From Caldivirga sp. UBA161 (GTDB lineage Archaea; Thermoproteota; Thermoprotei; Thermoproteales; Thermocladiaceae), in assembly GCF_002506515.1 (NCBI RefSeq), contig NZ_DAXS01000082.1:7770-17735 (forward strand): a stretch of DNA of 9,966 nt, in the 5' to 3' direction. Positions within the stretch are counted from its first letter, which is position 1, and each line of letters begins with the position of its first letter. Positions 1-5,735 of the stretch are shown here, in pieces. Below the pieces are notes generated by a model. The model worked only from the letters and a program-made list of their open reading frames with translations, was not told where the DNA came from and did not search any database. The position numbers and the translations under genes are program-made.

Positions 1-135
1 CTAAACTGGCGCAAGTCTTAATCCTGATTTACTAGAATACTTAGAGGTCATCAGCCCCCTCAAGGTACCATAATTAATTACTCCTAATACGTGGCAAAGC
101 TCCTTAAATAATGTTGAAGATGGAGGGTGCAGTAA
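1..135. other. Left edge, no supported gene
   Basis: No plus-strand frame stays open here. A minus-strand frame ends with TAG at 1-3, but opening it from its first ATG would need a start inside the tRNA gene, so it is not called. Its last residues (TSKYSSKSGLRLAPV) faintly recall a transposase zinc ribbon with the cysteines changed to serine; see the findings. Otherwise I see nothing here. Confidence 0.4.
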
Positions 136-145
136 TCTTAAAAAG
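136..145 (+). promoter_or_regulatory. TATA box of the tRNA-Pro gene
   Basis: The A/T stretch TCTTAAAAAG lies about 24-32 nt before the first base of the tRNA at 168, the usual archaeal TATA-to-start distance. Transcription would start at or just before the tRNA 5' end. Confidence 0.6.
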
Positions 146-167
146 GAGAATAAGTAATTGCGAATGC

Positions 168-268
168 GGGGCCGTAGTCTAGCCTGGTTAGGACACGTGG
201 GTTTAACCACGCCTAAGGCACGGCTCGGGCCCGTGTGATCCCGGGTTCAAATCCCGGCGGCCCCACCA
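168..268 (+). tRNA. tRNA-Pro (anticodon CGG), intron-containing
   Basis: Full cloverleaf after removal of a 23-nt intron. Acceptor stem: GGGGCCG (168-174) with CGGCCCC (258-264), all Watson-Crick. D stem: GTCT (177-180) with GGAC (191-194). Anticodon stem: CACGG (219-223) with CCGTG (231-235). Anticodon loop: CTCGGGC (224-230), with anticodon CGG at 226-228, reading CCG proline codons. Variable loop: TGATC (236-240). T arm: CCGGG TTCAAAT CCCGG (241-257). Discriminator A265 is followed by an encoded CCA (266-268). The mature body is 75 nt including the discriminator. The 7-nt anticodon loop has no intron at the canonical 37/38 site. The extra sequence sits instead between the D stem and the anticodon stem. 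Isotype and extent are secure. Confidence 0.95.
195..217 (+). other. Non-canonical tRNA intron at position 25/26
   Basis: Bases 189-192 (TAGG, 5' exon) pair with 212-215 (CCTA, 3' end of the intron) to make the central 4-bp helix. Bases 193-195 (ACA) form the 5' bulge. CGTGG (196-200) pairs with CCACG (207-211) as the inner helix, with loop GTTTAA. Bases 216-218 (AGG) form the 3' bulge. Archaeal splicing endonuclease cuts after the second bulge base, so the cuts fall after 194 and after 217, leaving G218 as nucleotide 26. The outer exon helix is weak or absent, so this is a relaxed HBh' motif rather than a full hBHBh'. Moving both cuts one base right (196-218) would also give a valid tRNA, with A26. 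Confidence 0.85.
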
Positions 269-300
269 CTCTGCCTTAACATTAAGTAGTAGGAATAAGG

Positions 301-431
301 TATATATGGTGGTTCCTTAACCCATGCCTAGGTTCCTCACCTACATCCTGTGAGGAAAACATTAATGTACTTAAAGGTACATGTTAATGGTTAATAAAAA
401 GCTTTACGCAATGATTAGCTTTCATGCTAAT
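301..431 (+). ncRNA. Possible small structured RNA, hairpin cluster
   Basis: A TATA-like TATATAT at 301-307 would place a start near 330. Just after that come three perfect stem-loops: TTCCTCAC/GTGAGGAA (333-340 with 350-357, loop of 9), ATGTAC/GTACAT (365-370 with 377-382, loop TTAAAG) and ATTAGC/GCTAAT (414-419 with 426-431, loop TTTCAT). A TTTT run follows at 487-490. No known RNA family was recognised. The stems are short and AT-rich regions produce such stems by chance, so this is a weak call; the left end is the TATA site, not a mapped transcript end. Confidence 0.2.
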
Positions 432-450
432 AGTTAATGAATGCATGGAC

Positions 451-543
451 TTACAACCATAATTCTTCAAAGCAATGCATTGGGTGTTTTAGTATAGAAG
501 TCATCCCCCATTTATAAGCTTCCCTCACCTCCTCATTATCCAT
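451..543 (-). CDS. Possible 30-aa small protein with strong Shine-Dalgarno
   Basis: On the minus strand an ATG at 543-541 opens a 30-codon frame that stops at TAA (453-451). It is preceded by AAAGGAGGGAGGA (plus 544-556), a very strong Shine-Dalgarno at close spacing. The peptide starts MDNEEVREAYKWG and ends CFEELWL. It is acidic at the start, contains Cys and His residues, and has no membrane segment. I recognise no family. A well-placed TATA box upstream is not obvious, and the purine run could be chance. It could also be the remnant of a longer gene, although none of the downstream frame stays open. Confidence 0.25.
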   Translation of the reverse strand: MDNEEVREAYKWGMTSILKHPMHCFEELWL

Positions 544-578
544 TCCTCCCTCCTTTAATCTTCATCCTTAATTGCAGG

Positions 579-600
579 GGTACTTGGGAGATCCAAGTCC
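579..600. other. Perfect hairpin in the intergenic region
   Basis: ACTTGG (582-587) pairs with CCAAGT (593-598) around the loop GAGAT. GG (579-580) pairs with CC (599-600) outside a single bulged T581, giving 8 bp. No T-run follows on either strand, so it does not look like a terminator. Function unknown. Confidence 0.35.
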
Positions 601-834
601 ACGCATAATTTACTTTCCTAATCCATTGAATTATAGGTTTATGAGTTTTAATAATGGGTTAAATGATTAAAATATTTTCAAACCCAAAATATATGAAACC
701 TGTGGTGATTTTCTATGCTGTGAATATGCCTTGATGCATTTACGTTAAGCTAATGAGTGCACTTAGTAATTTATACCATTATTTTCAAGTTTACTGTTTC
801 CATTCCTTAAGTTTCCTAATGGTATCTGTTCGTG

Positions 835-848
835 GGAAACTTTAAATA
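835..848 (+). promoter_or_regulatory. BRE/TATA promoter of the aIF1 operon
   Basis: GGAAAC (835-840) followed by TTTAAATA (841-848) matches an archaeal BRE plus TATA box. The predicted start is near 870, leaving at most a few bases before the ATG at 878, so the mRNA is leaderless or nearly so. An 8-bp inverted repeat, AAGTTTCC (809-816) with GGAAACTT (835-842), overlaps the BRE and the TATA edge. Confidence 0.7.
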
Positions 849-877
849 GGGGAAGCTGGTCTTATTAAATGTAGGTC

Positions 878-1252
878 ATGGGAGAGGTGGATAATAAGCC
901 CAACCAGGATAATGTGATTGACCAGTTACTCTCGTCAATAAGCGGGAGTGATAATGCTTTCAGTGAGTCAATAGCTAAGGAGCAAGCCTTAATTAGGATA
1001 AGGGTTGAGAAGAGGAGGGCGCATTACGTAACAATAATTGAGGTTGATAGTAATGATGCTAAGAACATAAATCTAGAGGAGGTGGCTAAGCAACTTAAAC
1101 GTAAGTTGGCCGCTGGGGGTACTGTTAAGGATAATAGGATTGAGATTCAGGGCGACCACAGGTATAAGATTAAGAAACTACTCCTTGAGGAGGGATTTAA
1201 TGAAGATAATATCTTCATAGATGAAAATATAACGGTGGTTCAGAATAAATGA
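878..1252 (+). CDS. Translation initiation factor aIF1 (SUI1 family)
   Basis: Archaeal homologue of eIF1, the small-subunit factor that helps check start-codon pairing during initiation in the cytoplasm. The SUI1 domain covers about residues 38-119. It shows the basic KRR (45-47) followed by YVTIIEV, then the hallmark LKRKLAAGGTVKDNRIEIQG (73-92) continuing into DHR, the conserved loop, strand and helix region of the fold, and the closing GFNEDNIFI. The domain length is normal. The 124 residues include an acidic, poorly conserved N-terminal extension of about 35 residues, similar in position to that of other crenarchaeal aIF1 proteins. The start at ATG 878 is supported by the TATA box about 33 nt upstream and by the lack of an earlier in-frame start. 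It is the first gene of a two-gene unit; the next ORF overlaps its stop by 4 nt. Confidence 0.93.
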   Translation: MGEVDNKPNQDNVIDQLLSSISGSDNAFSESIAKEQALIRIRVEKRRAHYVTIIEVDSNDAKNINLEEVAKQLKRKLAAGGTVKDNRIEIQGDHRYKIKKLLLEEGFNEDNIFIDENITVVQNK

Positions 1253-1596
1253 GTATAGAGTACATTAAGGATGGCTTTAGGAATGAACTGACTAATAACT
1301 TATCAAACCCAGTTAAGGTTCATGAGGTATGCTTAAAATTACTTTCAGAGGTGGCTAAGGTAGTGGGTATTAACAGGGATGTGAAATCCGTGGAAGATGG
1401 CTGGATTGTGGTTAATAAGTTAATAGAAATGAGTAATGAGTACGTATTAGCCAGGTTCTATGCTGAAAACTCCTGCCTAGCCAGTAAGCTTCAGGTTAAT
1501 GAATTAGTGTTAGGTATGTTAATTAGGGATTCAATAACATGCATGGAGAAGATAAGGACCATCGCCCTCGGCATACTTCCGGGGAAGCAGATTTAA
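1249..1596 (+). CDS. Uncharacterised 115-aa protein coupled to aIF1
   Basis: I do not recognise this protein. Its ATG overlaps the aIF1 stop (ATGA at 1249-1252), the arrangement for translational coupling, so it is almost certainly co-translated with aIF1. It is a soluble, probably all-helical protein with no signal peptide or membrane segment. It has three cysteines (about residues 28, 76 and 98) not arranged as a metal site. The C-terminal third (about 83-115) reads as an amphipathic helix with ML, IR, IALGIL repeats that could pack against a partner. A distant resemblance to the helical domain of small replication or complex subunits crossed my mind but is not supported. Codon use matches its neighbours, so there is no sign of transfer. 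Confidence 0.8.
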   Translation: MSIEYIKDGFRNELTNNLSNPVKVHEVCLKLLSEVAKVVGINRDVKSVEDGWIVVNKLIEMSNEYVLARFYAENSCLASKLQVNELVLGMLIRDSITCMEKIRTIALGILPGKQI

Positions 1597-1637
1597 CTAT
1601 AACTTAAACTTAATTAACCAGTAGAGTAGGTATTTGG

Positions 1638-1655
1638 TTAAAATTAATGATTTTT
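1638..1655. terminator. Possible convergent T-rich terminators
   Basis: The aIF1 operon and the permease converge here. TTTTT at 1651-1655 on the plus strand follows the end of the upstream operon. AAAATTAA at 1639-1646 gives a TTTT run on the minus strand after the permease stop. Both fit the short T-tracts that end archaeal transcripts, but the region is AT-rich throughout. Confidence 0.3.
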
Positions 1656-1686
1656 AATGAAATAAATGTAGTTAAGTAAACCTACA

Positions 1687-3714
1687 CTACTTATTTATAT
1701 TCACTCCTATTTCCTTAAACACGGTAATTAAGTCATCAGTTAATAAACCACTACGGGCACCATATACGTATAAGGCAAGTGCAACAATGGCTGCTGCCAC
1801 AGTATCCCATGGGAATGGTATTACTGGAGTCTGGAAGACGCTGAAGCTACCTAAGAATGATAGTATTAATGCTGAATATAGAACAGCTATTATCCACCAA
1901 CCTGCATTAATGTGGCTACGGAGATCCTTACTACTTGCTGATGATGCAACCCAGTAAATTAAGGCCACTAATGTTACTAACGTTACTACAACATAGCCTA
2001 AGAAGTCCACTATATGGGTGAATTGAAGCTTAAGCATAGTGACAGGGCTTAATGATGGCCAGCCAGTGGGTTTAGCAAAGGGTAGGTAGATTAGGAAGTA
2101 GGTTGAGGCTATTAATACAATCCAGTAAATAATACTGGCAATAATACTAATTCCCCTGCTGGCCCCATACCTATTAACCATAGTGTACATGAAGAATAAC
2201 GGTAATCCAGCCATAATCAAGGCAAATGCGAACCAAAGGTAATAGAAGCTTGACCAATAGACTATTAGGAACGCCGCAATACTTGCTATCGCCCCGATAA
2301 CTGACGCTAGGGGAAGCTTAATGGGCCTAGGTGCATTAGGCGCCAGCCTCCTAAGGGTCATTAATGATGGCCCACTAACTATGTAAGTAAACACTGTTGT
2401 GGTGGTTATGAAGGATGATATTGCGAACCATGTTGGAAATGGTAGCAGGAAGAGCATGCCCAGTATCCAAGCGGTTAACGTTGGCCACAACGGCACCTTA
2501 TACTTATTAAGCCTAAGGAATACGTTAGGTAAGTGCCCATCCGCAGCCATACCGTAAATTGTCCTTGCCGTAGTACCTATGTAAATCCAACCTGTACCAG
2601 ATGGTGAAATCACAGCATCGATAAGCAGTATTACTGCGAAGGCTGCTAGAATTGCAATACCACTTGATGCAAGTATACCGTAAAATGGCCCACTGGCCAA
2701 TGTAACGTAACTACTGCCTGATTTATAGGCTACGAATTCAGCAATATTACTGCCCACTGGTACGCCTGTATTGCTTATGTAGCCCCAATTCCACGTGCCT
2801 GCTGTTGGATGCCCAATAACTTTAACCACCTGGTTGGTTTGAGTATTTATATCAACTAAATATAGGTTGTTGAAGTTTAACCCACCTATGAATGATGTTT
2901 GAAGCAGTACGTAGATGATCATTACAACTATGAAGCCTATTATCGTACCCATTATTACGTCAGTTGGCTTCCTAGCCTCACCACTATAATCAACCCCCTG
3001 CCTAAATCCCAAGTAGGCGTACGCTATTCCCGTGGTTGGAATAGCCAGGAATACTGCTGCTGAGCCATATGGCATGAAGCCGCCTGCTAATCTAGTGAAG
3101 TTAACTGAATGCATTGCTAACGCCATGAGCAGGATGAAGGTTAATGATGGGATGGCTAGCTTCCACCAGCCAACCGCCGTATTAGTCTTACCCATTACAT
3201 GAACACCAAACCAATTTAGTATGAAGAAGAAGGTTGCTAATACTGCTGCAACTAATACACCAAGTGGGGTCAACATCCCACTGACAGTTAATTGAGGTAA
3301 CCATGTTGACATATACGTTACTGCGGCTATTGCTTCACTTGGTGCTACCGTCACTGCACTTAGGAAGTAGGCCCAGGCAAGCATAAATGATGCGAAGCCT
3401 CCATGAGTATACTGAGGGTACCTCACAATACCGCCTGATTTAGGAAGCATACCGCTTATCTCCGCGTAGGTAAAGGCTATGAATATCATTAGGAAGCCAG
3501 CTATTAGCCATGATAGTATTGCGGCAGGGCCTGCGTATGATGATGCACCAGCTGATGCAAATAACCAGCCGCTACCAATCATTGCGCCTATTACCAGAAA
3601 TGCAATATCCCACTGATTTAAGGCGCGCCTAAGCATTTTATCAGTTTGCTCAGCCTCATTGGAGGTATTGGACTTATTCCCTCCTGCCTTACTTACCCCC
3701 TCATCTTTACTCAT
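1687..3714 (-). CDS. APC-superfamily amino acid/amine permease, long form
   Basis: Secondary transporter of the cytoplasmic membrane. A charged, Ser/Asn-rich cytoplasmic tail (1-30) leads into the first helix, which carries the APC hallmark GAMIGSG (43-49), the broken helix that binds the substrate backbone in this fold. Other family marks are GEARKP (245-250) and GWIYIGTTARTIYGMAADGH (375-394), the latter matching the R-x-x-Y-x-M-A-x-D-G segment. At 675 residues it is well above the usual 450-500. The extra length comes from a hydrophilic, probably external loop at about 276-338 and from additional hydrophobic C-terminal segments (about 567-590, 604-622 and 635-652), giving about 14 or more predicted helices. 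The substrate cannot be read from the sequence; an amino acid or polyamine is likely. It is single-gene and leaderless, divergent from the ABC genes. The ATG start at 3714 is supported by a TATA box about 25 nt upstream. Confidence 0.88.
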   Translation of the reverse strand: MSKDEGVSKAGGNKSNTSNEAEQTDKMLRRALNQWDIAFLVIGAMIGSGWLFASAGASSYAGPAAILSWLIAGFLMIFIAFTYAEISGMLPKSGGIVRYPQYTHGGFASFMLAWAYFLSAVTVAPSEAIAAVTYMSTWLPQLTVSGMLTPLGVLVAAVLATFFFILNWFGVHVMGKTNTAVGWWKLAIPSLTFILLMALAMHSVNFTRLAGGFMPYGSAAVFLAIPTTGIAYAYLGFRQGVDYSGEARKPTDVIMGTIIGFIVVMIIYVLLQTSFIGGLNFNNLYLVDINTQTNQVVKVIGHPTAGTWNWGYISNTGVPVGSNIAEFVAYKSGSSYVTLASGPFYGILASSGIAILAAFAVILLIDAVISPSGTGWIYIGTTARTIYGMAADGHLPNVFLRLNKYKVPLWPTLTAWILGMLFLLPFPTWFAISSFITTTTVFTYIVSGPSLMTLRRLAPNAPRPIKLPLASVIGAIASIAAFLIVYWSSFYYLWFAFALIMAGLPLFFMYTMVNRYGASRGISIIASIIYWIVLIASTYFLIYLPFAKPTGWPSLSPVTMLKLQFTHIVDFLGYVVVTLVTLVALIYWVASSASSKDLRSHINAGWWIIAVLYSALILSFLGSFSVFQTPVIPFPWDTVAAAIVALALYVYGARSGLLTDDLITVFKEIGVNINK

Positions 3715-3730
3715 ATCGGTATAATTTATT

Positions 3731-3745
3731 CTATATTTTTAAGTA
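3731..3745 (-). promoter_or_regulatory. TATA box of the permease gene
   Basis: Read on the minus strand the sequence is TACTTAAAAATATAG. The A/T core is centred about 24-26 nt before the A of the ATG at 3714, predicting a leaderless transcript. Confidence 0.65.
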
Positions 3746-3796
3746 TTGCGTTTATTATGTATATCAATCTTATTAAATATAGTATAATAAATATGC

Positions 3797-3806
3797 ACTA
3801 AATATA
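3797..3806 (+). promoter_or_regulatory. TATA box of the ABC transporter operon
   Basis: TAAATATA (3799-3806) lies 26 nt (centre to A) before the ATG at 3829, fitting leaderless transcription from that ATG. The divergent permease promoter is only about 60 nt away, so the 114-nt spacer serves both directions. Confidence 0.6.
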
Positions 3807-3828
3807 CTTTCTACTATATACCTTATTG

Positions 3829-4779
3829 ATGCCTCATTATAATTACCAATTAGAGAAAGATTTATACACTCAGCCCGATATCGAGTTTATGCCTGCTGTA
3901 GAGTTTGCTAATGTTACTAAGCGTTTTAATAAGATAGTTGCTGTTGAAAATATTAACCTCACAGTCAATGATGGTGAAGTAATAGCGTTGGTGGGTCCTA
4001 ACGGTGCAGGTAAAACTACATTACTTAGAATGGCTGCTGGTGTTTTACTGCCTGATTCAGGTAAGGTGCTTATTTATGGTATTGATGCCCATAGAGCTGA
4101 GGCTAAGCGCCATGTAGGCTTCATGACACCCATGGATAGGGGAGTTTACTGGAGGATTAGCGCATTGGATAACTTGGTGTTCTTTGGTACATTATACGGT
4201 TTATCAGTTAAGGAGGCTAGGAGGAGGGGCCTTGAGTTACTTAGGGAGTTTGGCTTGGCTGAAAGGGCTAATGACTGGGTTGCAACATACAGTACAGGCA
4301 TGATGAGGAGGCTTGAGTTAGCTAGGGCAATGATGCATGACCCAGACATACTGCTTCTTGATGAACCAACCAGTGGTATTGATGTTGATGGTAAAAGAAT
4401 AATACTTGACCACATAAGGAGACTTAAGGGTAGGAAGACAATAATAATGGCTAGCCATGACCCACAGGAGATTGAGCTTGCCGATAGGGTTATTTACTTG
4501 AATAGAAACATAGTGAATACTCTACCAACCCTTAAGATTGTTAAAGTGCTTGTTAAGGGTACATTACCGCCGTTAGACGGCTTCAGGATTACAGACTTAG
4601 GTGATGGTAGTTACGTTATTTACGCTAGTATTGATAGGTTTAATGACTTAATTAAGAAGCTTGCCTCAATGGATGGTGGCCTCAGGGTGATTGACCTTAA
4701 TGTTGAGGTTGCTTTTGCTGAAAGGAATGCTAGGATTGAGGAGAGAATGAACAGGAGGGGTGGTGGGCCATGGGTTTAG
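3829..4779 (+). CDS. ABC transporter ATP-binding protein (ABC-2/NatA-type)
   Basis: Cytoplasmic ATPase that would power the membrane protein encoded next. Numbered from the ATG at 3889: Walker A GPNGAGKT (36-43), signature STGMM (145-149) in place of LSGGQ, Walker B ILLLDE (154-159) with D-loop PTSGID, and switch His in ASHD (180). The STGM signature is typical of exporters that pair with ABC-2 permeases. At the Q-loop the usual Q is replaced, in the segment TPMDRGVYW. A C-terminal extension of about 100 residues after the ATPase core carries no recognised motif. Two starts are possible: ATG 3829, or the internal ATG 3889, where the family N-terminus (MPAVEFANVTKRF) begins. Each has a TATA box about 25 nt upstream. 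A TTG at 3826 is unlikely. The 3' end overlaps the next gene by 10 nt. Confidence 0.9.
   Translation: MPHYNYQLEKDLYTQPDIEFMPAVEFANVTKRFNKIVAVENINLTVNDGEVIALVGPNGAGKTTLLRMAAGVLLPDSGKVLIYGIDAHRAEAKRHVGFMTPMDRGVYWRISALDNLVFFGTLYGLSVKEARRRGLELLREFGLAERANDWVATYSTGMMRRLELARAMMHDPDILLLDEPTSGIDVDGKRIILDHIRRLKGRKTIIMASHDPQEIELADRVIYLNRNIVNTLPTLKIVKVLVKGTLPPLDGFRITDLGDGSYVIYASIDRFNDLIKKLASMDGGLRVIDLNVEVAFAERNARIEERMNRRGGGPWV
3855..3868 (+). promoter_or_regulatory. Second TATA-like site inside the ABC gene start
   Basis: GAAAGATTTATACA contains a purine-rich BRE-like run followed by TTTATACA (3861-3868), centred about 25 nt before the in-frame ATG at 3889. It could drive a shorter leaderless transcript that begins at the usual family N-terminus. 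Confidence 0.45.
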
Positions 4780-5579
4780 CGGCTAAATTATACTCCTTCG
4801 TGGTGATTAGGGGATTTAAGGTTTGGGTTAGTTATAAGACCCAGGTTGCGTTAAACTTCATAAGTTGGACAATTCCAGTATTCCTATACTACTTCATTGG
4901 TTTAACCTTTGGGGCAAGTAAAATGTCCATGGCGATAGCATCAAACTATAGTTATACGGCGTTTGCGACAGTTGGTATTGCATTCCAAGGCTACTTCTCA
5001 TCAGCAGTAGCTACGTTGGCTGGTAGAATTAGGAATGAGGAGTTAATAGGTACCCTAGAGTACCAGATGGCGGCGCCACTTAAGCCAATGTCGCTTATGT
5101 TCTACTCCACGGTATGGGGGTTCGTAATAAATTCAATAAGCACGGTCACGGTGTTGGCTATTGGCTATGGCTTAGGGATAAAGTACATTATTAACCCCCT
5201 CTCAACCTTCGTGGTTCTACTATTATATATGGTGTCAATAATAGGCTTAAACCTAATATCAGGTGCGGTAGTCCTCATAGTTAAGCAGGGTAATCCAGTG
5301 GCCTTATTCACCTCAGTGGCCACTAATATACTTGGTAACGTGGTCTTCCCAGTATCAATATTACCCACTTGGCTTAAGGACATGAGCTACGCCTTATCCT
5401 TAACATGGGCTCTTGACGGCTTAAGGAAGGCAATGCTATCTGGTGATGGATTAAGTAGTATGGTTAATGACTTAGTGGTCTTAACAATACTATCAGTAAT
5501 ATACATAATATTAGGCATATGGTTAACCAACTACGCCTTCAAGAAAATACTGGAGCAGGGTACCGTACACATGTACTAA
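4770..5579 (+). CDS. ABC-2 type transporter membrane protein
   Basis: Integral membrane subunit that pairs with the preceding ATPase. Its 269 residues contain six predicted helices: about 27-48, 60-83, 108-132, 144-171, 178-201 and 232-255. Between helices 2 and 3 lies the charged segment RNEELIGTLEYQMAAPL (88-104), matching the conserved E-x-x-x-G-T-L-E coupling element of ABC-2 permeases, which docks on the ATPase. There is no solute-binding protein nearby, so export (drug, lipid, polysaccharide or peptide) is more likely than uptake; the substrate is unknown. The ATG at 4770 overlaps the ATPase stop by 10 nt and follows GGAGGGGTGG (4754-4763), a good internal ribosome site, consistent with coupled translation. 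Family length is normal. Confidence 0.9.
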   Translation: MGLAAKLYSFVVIRGFKVWVSYKTQVALNFISWTIPVFLYYFIGLTFGASKMSMAIASNYSYTAFATVGIAFQGYFSSAVATLAGRIRNEELIGTLEYQMAAPLKPMSLMFYSTVWGFVINSISTVTVLAIGYGLGIKYIINPLSTFVVLLLYMVSIIGLNLISGAVVLIVKQGNPVALFTSVATNILGNVVFPVSILPTWLKDMSYALSLTWALDGLRKAMLSGDGLSSMVNDLVVLTILSVIYIILGIWLTNYAFKKILEQGTVHMY

Positions 5580-5622
5580 TAGTGTGTTTAAAGTCCATTA
5601 TTGATTAAATTAAGTATTGTTC

Positions 5623-5677
5623 TTAAGGCAATGCGGCAATAAGCCTTAATCCTGTTAATCATTGCGTAACGCTTATT
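5623..5677. repeat. Nested inverted repeats upstream of argG
   Basis: Three interleaved perfect inverted repeats: TTAAGGC (5623-5629) with GCCTTAA (5643-5649); GCAATG (5628-5633) with CATTGC (5660-5665); and AATAAGC (5638-5644) with GCTTATT (5671-5677). The last arm overlaps the argG TATA box. In addition GCGTAACGC (5664-5672) is a small dyad. The site could be an operator, a hairpin ending the ABC transcript, or both. Confidence 0.4.
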
Positions 5678-5681
5678 AATA
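5671..5681 (+). promoter_or_regulatory. TATA box of the argG operon
   Basis: TTATTAAT (5673-5680) is centred about 24 nt before the ATG at 5700, so transcription should start at or very near that ATG. This makes the real argG coding start (after 5705) lie inside a short leader of about 30 nt. Confidence 0.55.
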
Positions 5682-5699
5682 ACCACTTTACGTAGGCTT

Positions 5700-5735
5700 A
5701 TGGATAACCTGGGACGAGGAGGCCCAGTAGGATAG
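5700..5735 (+). CDS. Possible leaderless 11-codon mini-ORF before argG
   Basis: The ATG at 5700, at the predicted transcript start, opens [11 protein letters not shown] followed by TAG (5733-5735). The TAG overlaps the proposed AUA start of argG (5732-5734) as ATAG, like the usual ATGA stop-start overlap. It holds one arginine codon (CGA) and the Shine-Dalgarno for argG. Alternatively these codons are the true argG N-terminus, read into the argG frame by a -1 shift, or the frame is broken by a sequence error. Confidence 0.3.
   Translation: MDNLGRGGPVG
5716..5722 (+). promoter_or_regulatory. Shine-Dalgarno GAGGAGG deciding the argG start
   Basis: A strong Shine-Dalgarno ends 9 nt before the ATA codon at 5732 (6 nt before AGG 5729, 3 nt before AGT 5726). 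No ATG, GTG or TTG lies in the argG frame between the in-frame TAA (5705-5707) and the catalytic motif, so this site points to an AUA start. Confidence 0.45.

Larger units (their letters stand above)
269..877. other. Long AT-rich intergenic region
   Basis: No protein-coding frame of normal length. It holds a TATA-like site (301-307), three perfect hairpins between 333 and 431, a 10-bp palindrome CAATGCATTG (473-482), a second TATA-like site TTTATAAG (511-518), a pyrimidine-rich run (about 521-560) that on the minus strand is a strong Shine-Dalgarno before a 30-codon ORF, and a hairpin at 579-600. From about 600 to 808 I see nothing specific. From 809 it is the promoter of the aIF1 gene. No RNase P RNA or SRP RNA landmark was found. 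Confidence 0.6.

Noticed and set aside
1..210. 69-aa minus-strand ORF as a real gene
   Set aside because: Its first 14 codons are the antisense of the tRNA-Pro gene and no promoter or ribosome site supports it.
195..235. Reading the tRNA with CGTGG (196-200) as the 5' anticodon stem, giving a different anticodon
   Set aside because: It needs several G-U pairs and yields anticodon TTA, which would read a stop codon. The CACGG/CCGTG stem with CGG is perfect.
330..370. RNase P RNA, because of GAGGAAAAC at 352-360
   Set aside because: The universal GAGGAAAGTCC core and the partner ACAGAA-type segment are absent, and this stretch sits in a simple hairpin instead.
269..877. CRISPR array or tandem repeat in the long intergenic gap
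   Set aside because: No regularly spaced repeat is present; the hairpins have unrelated sequences.
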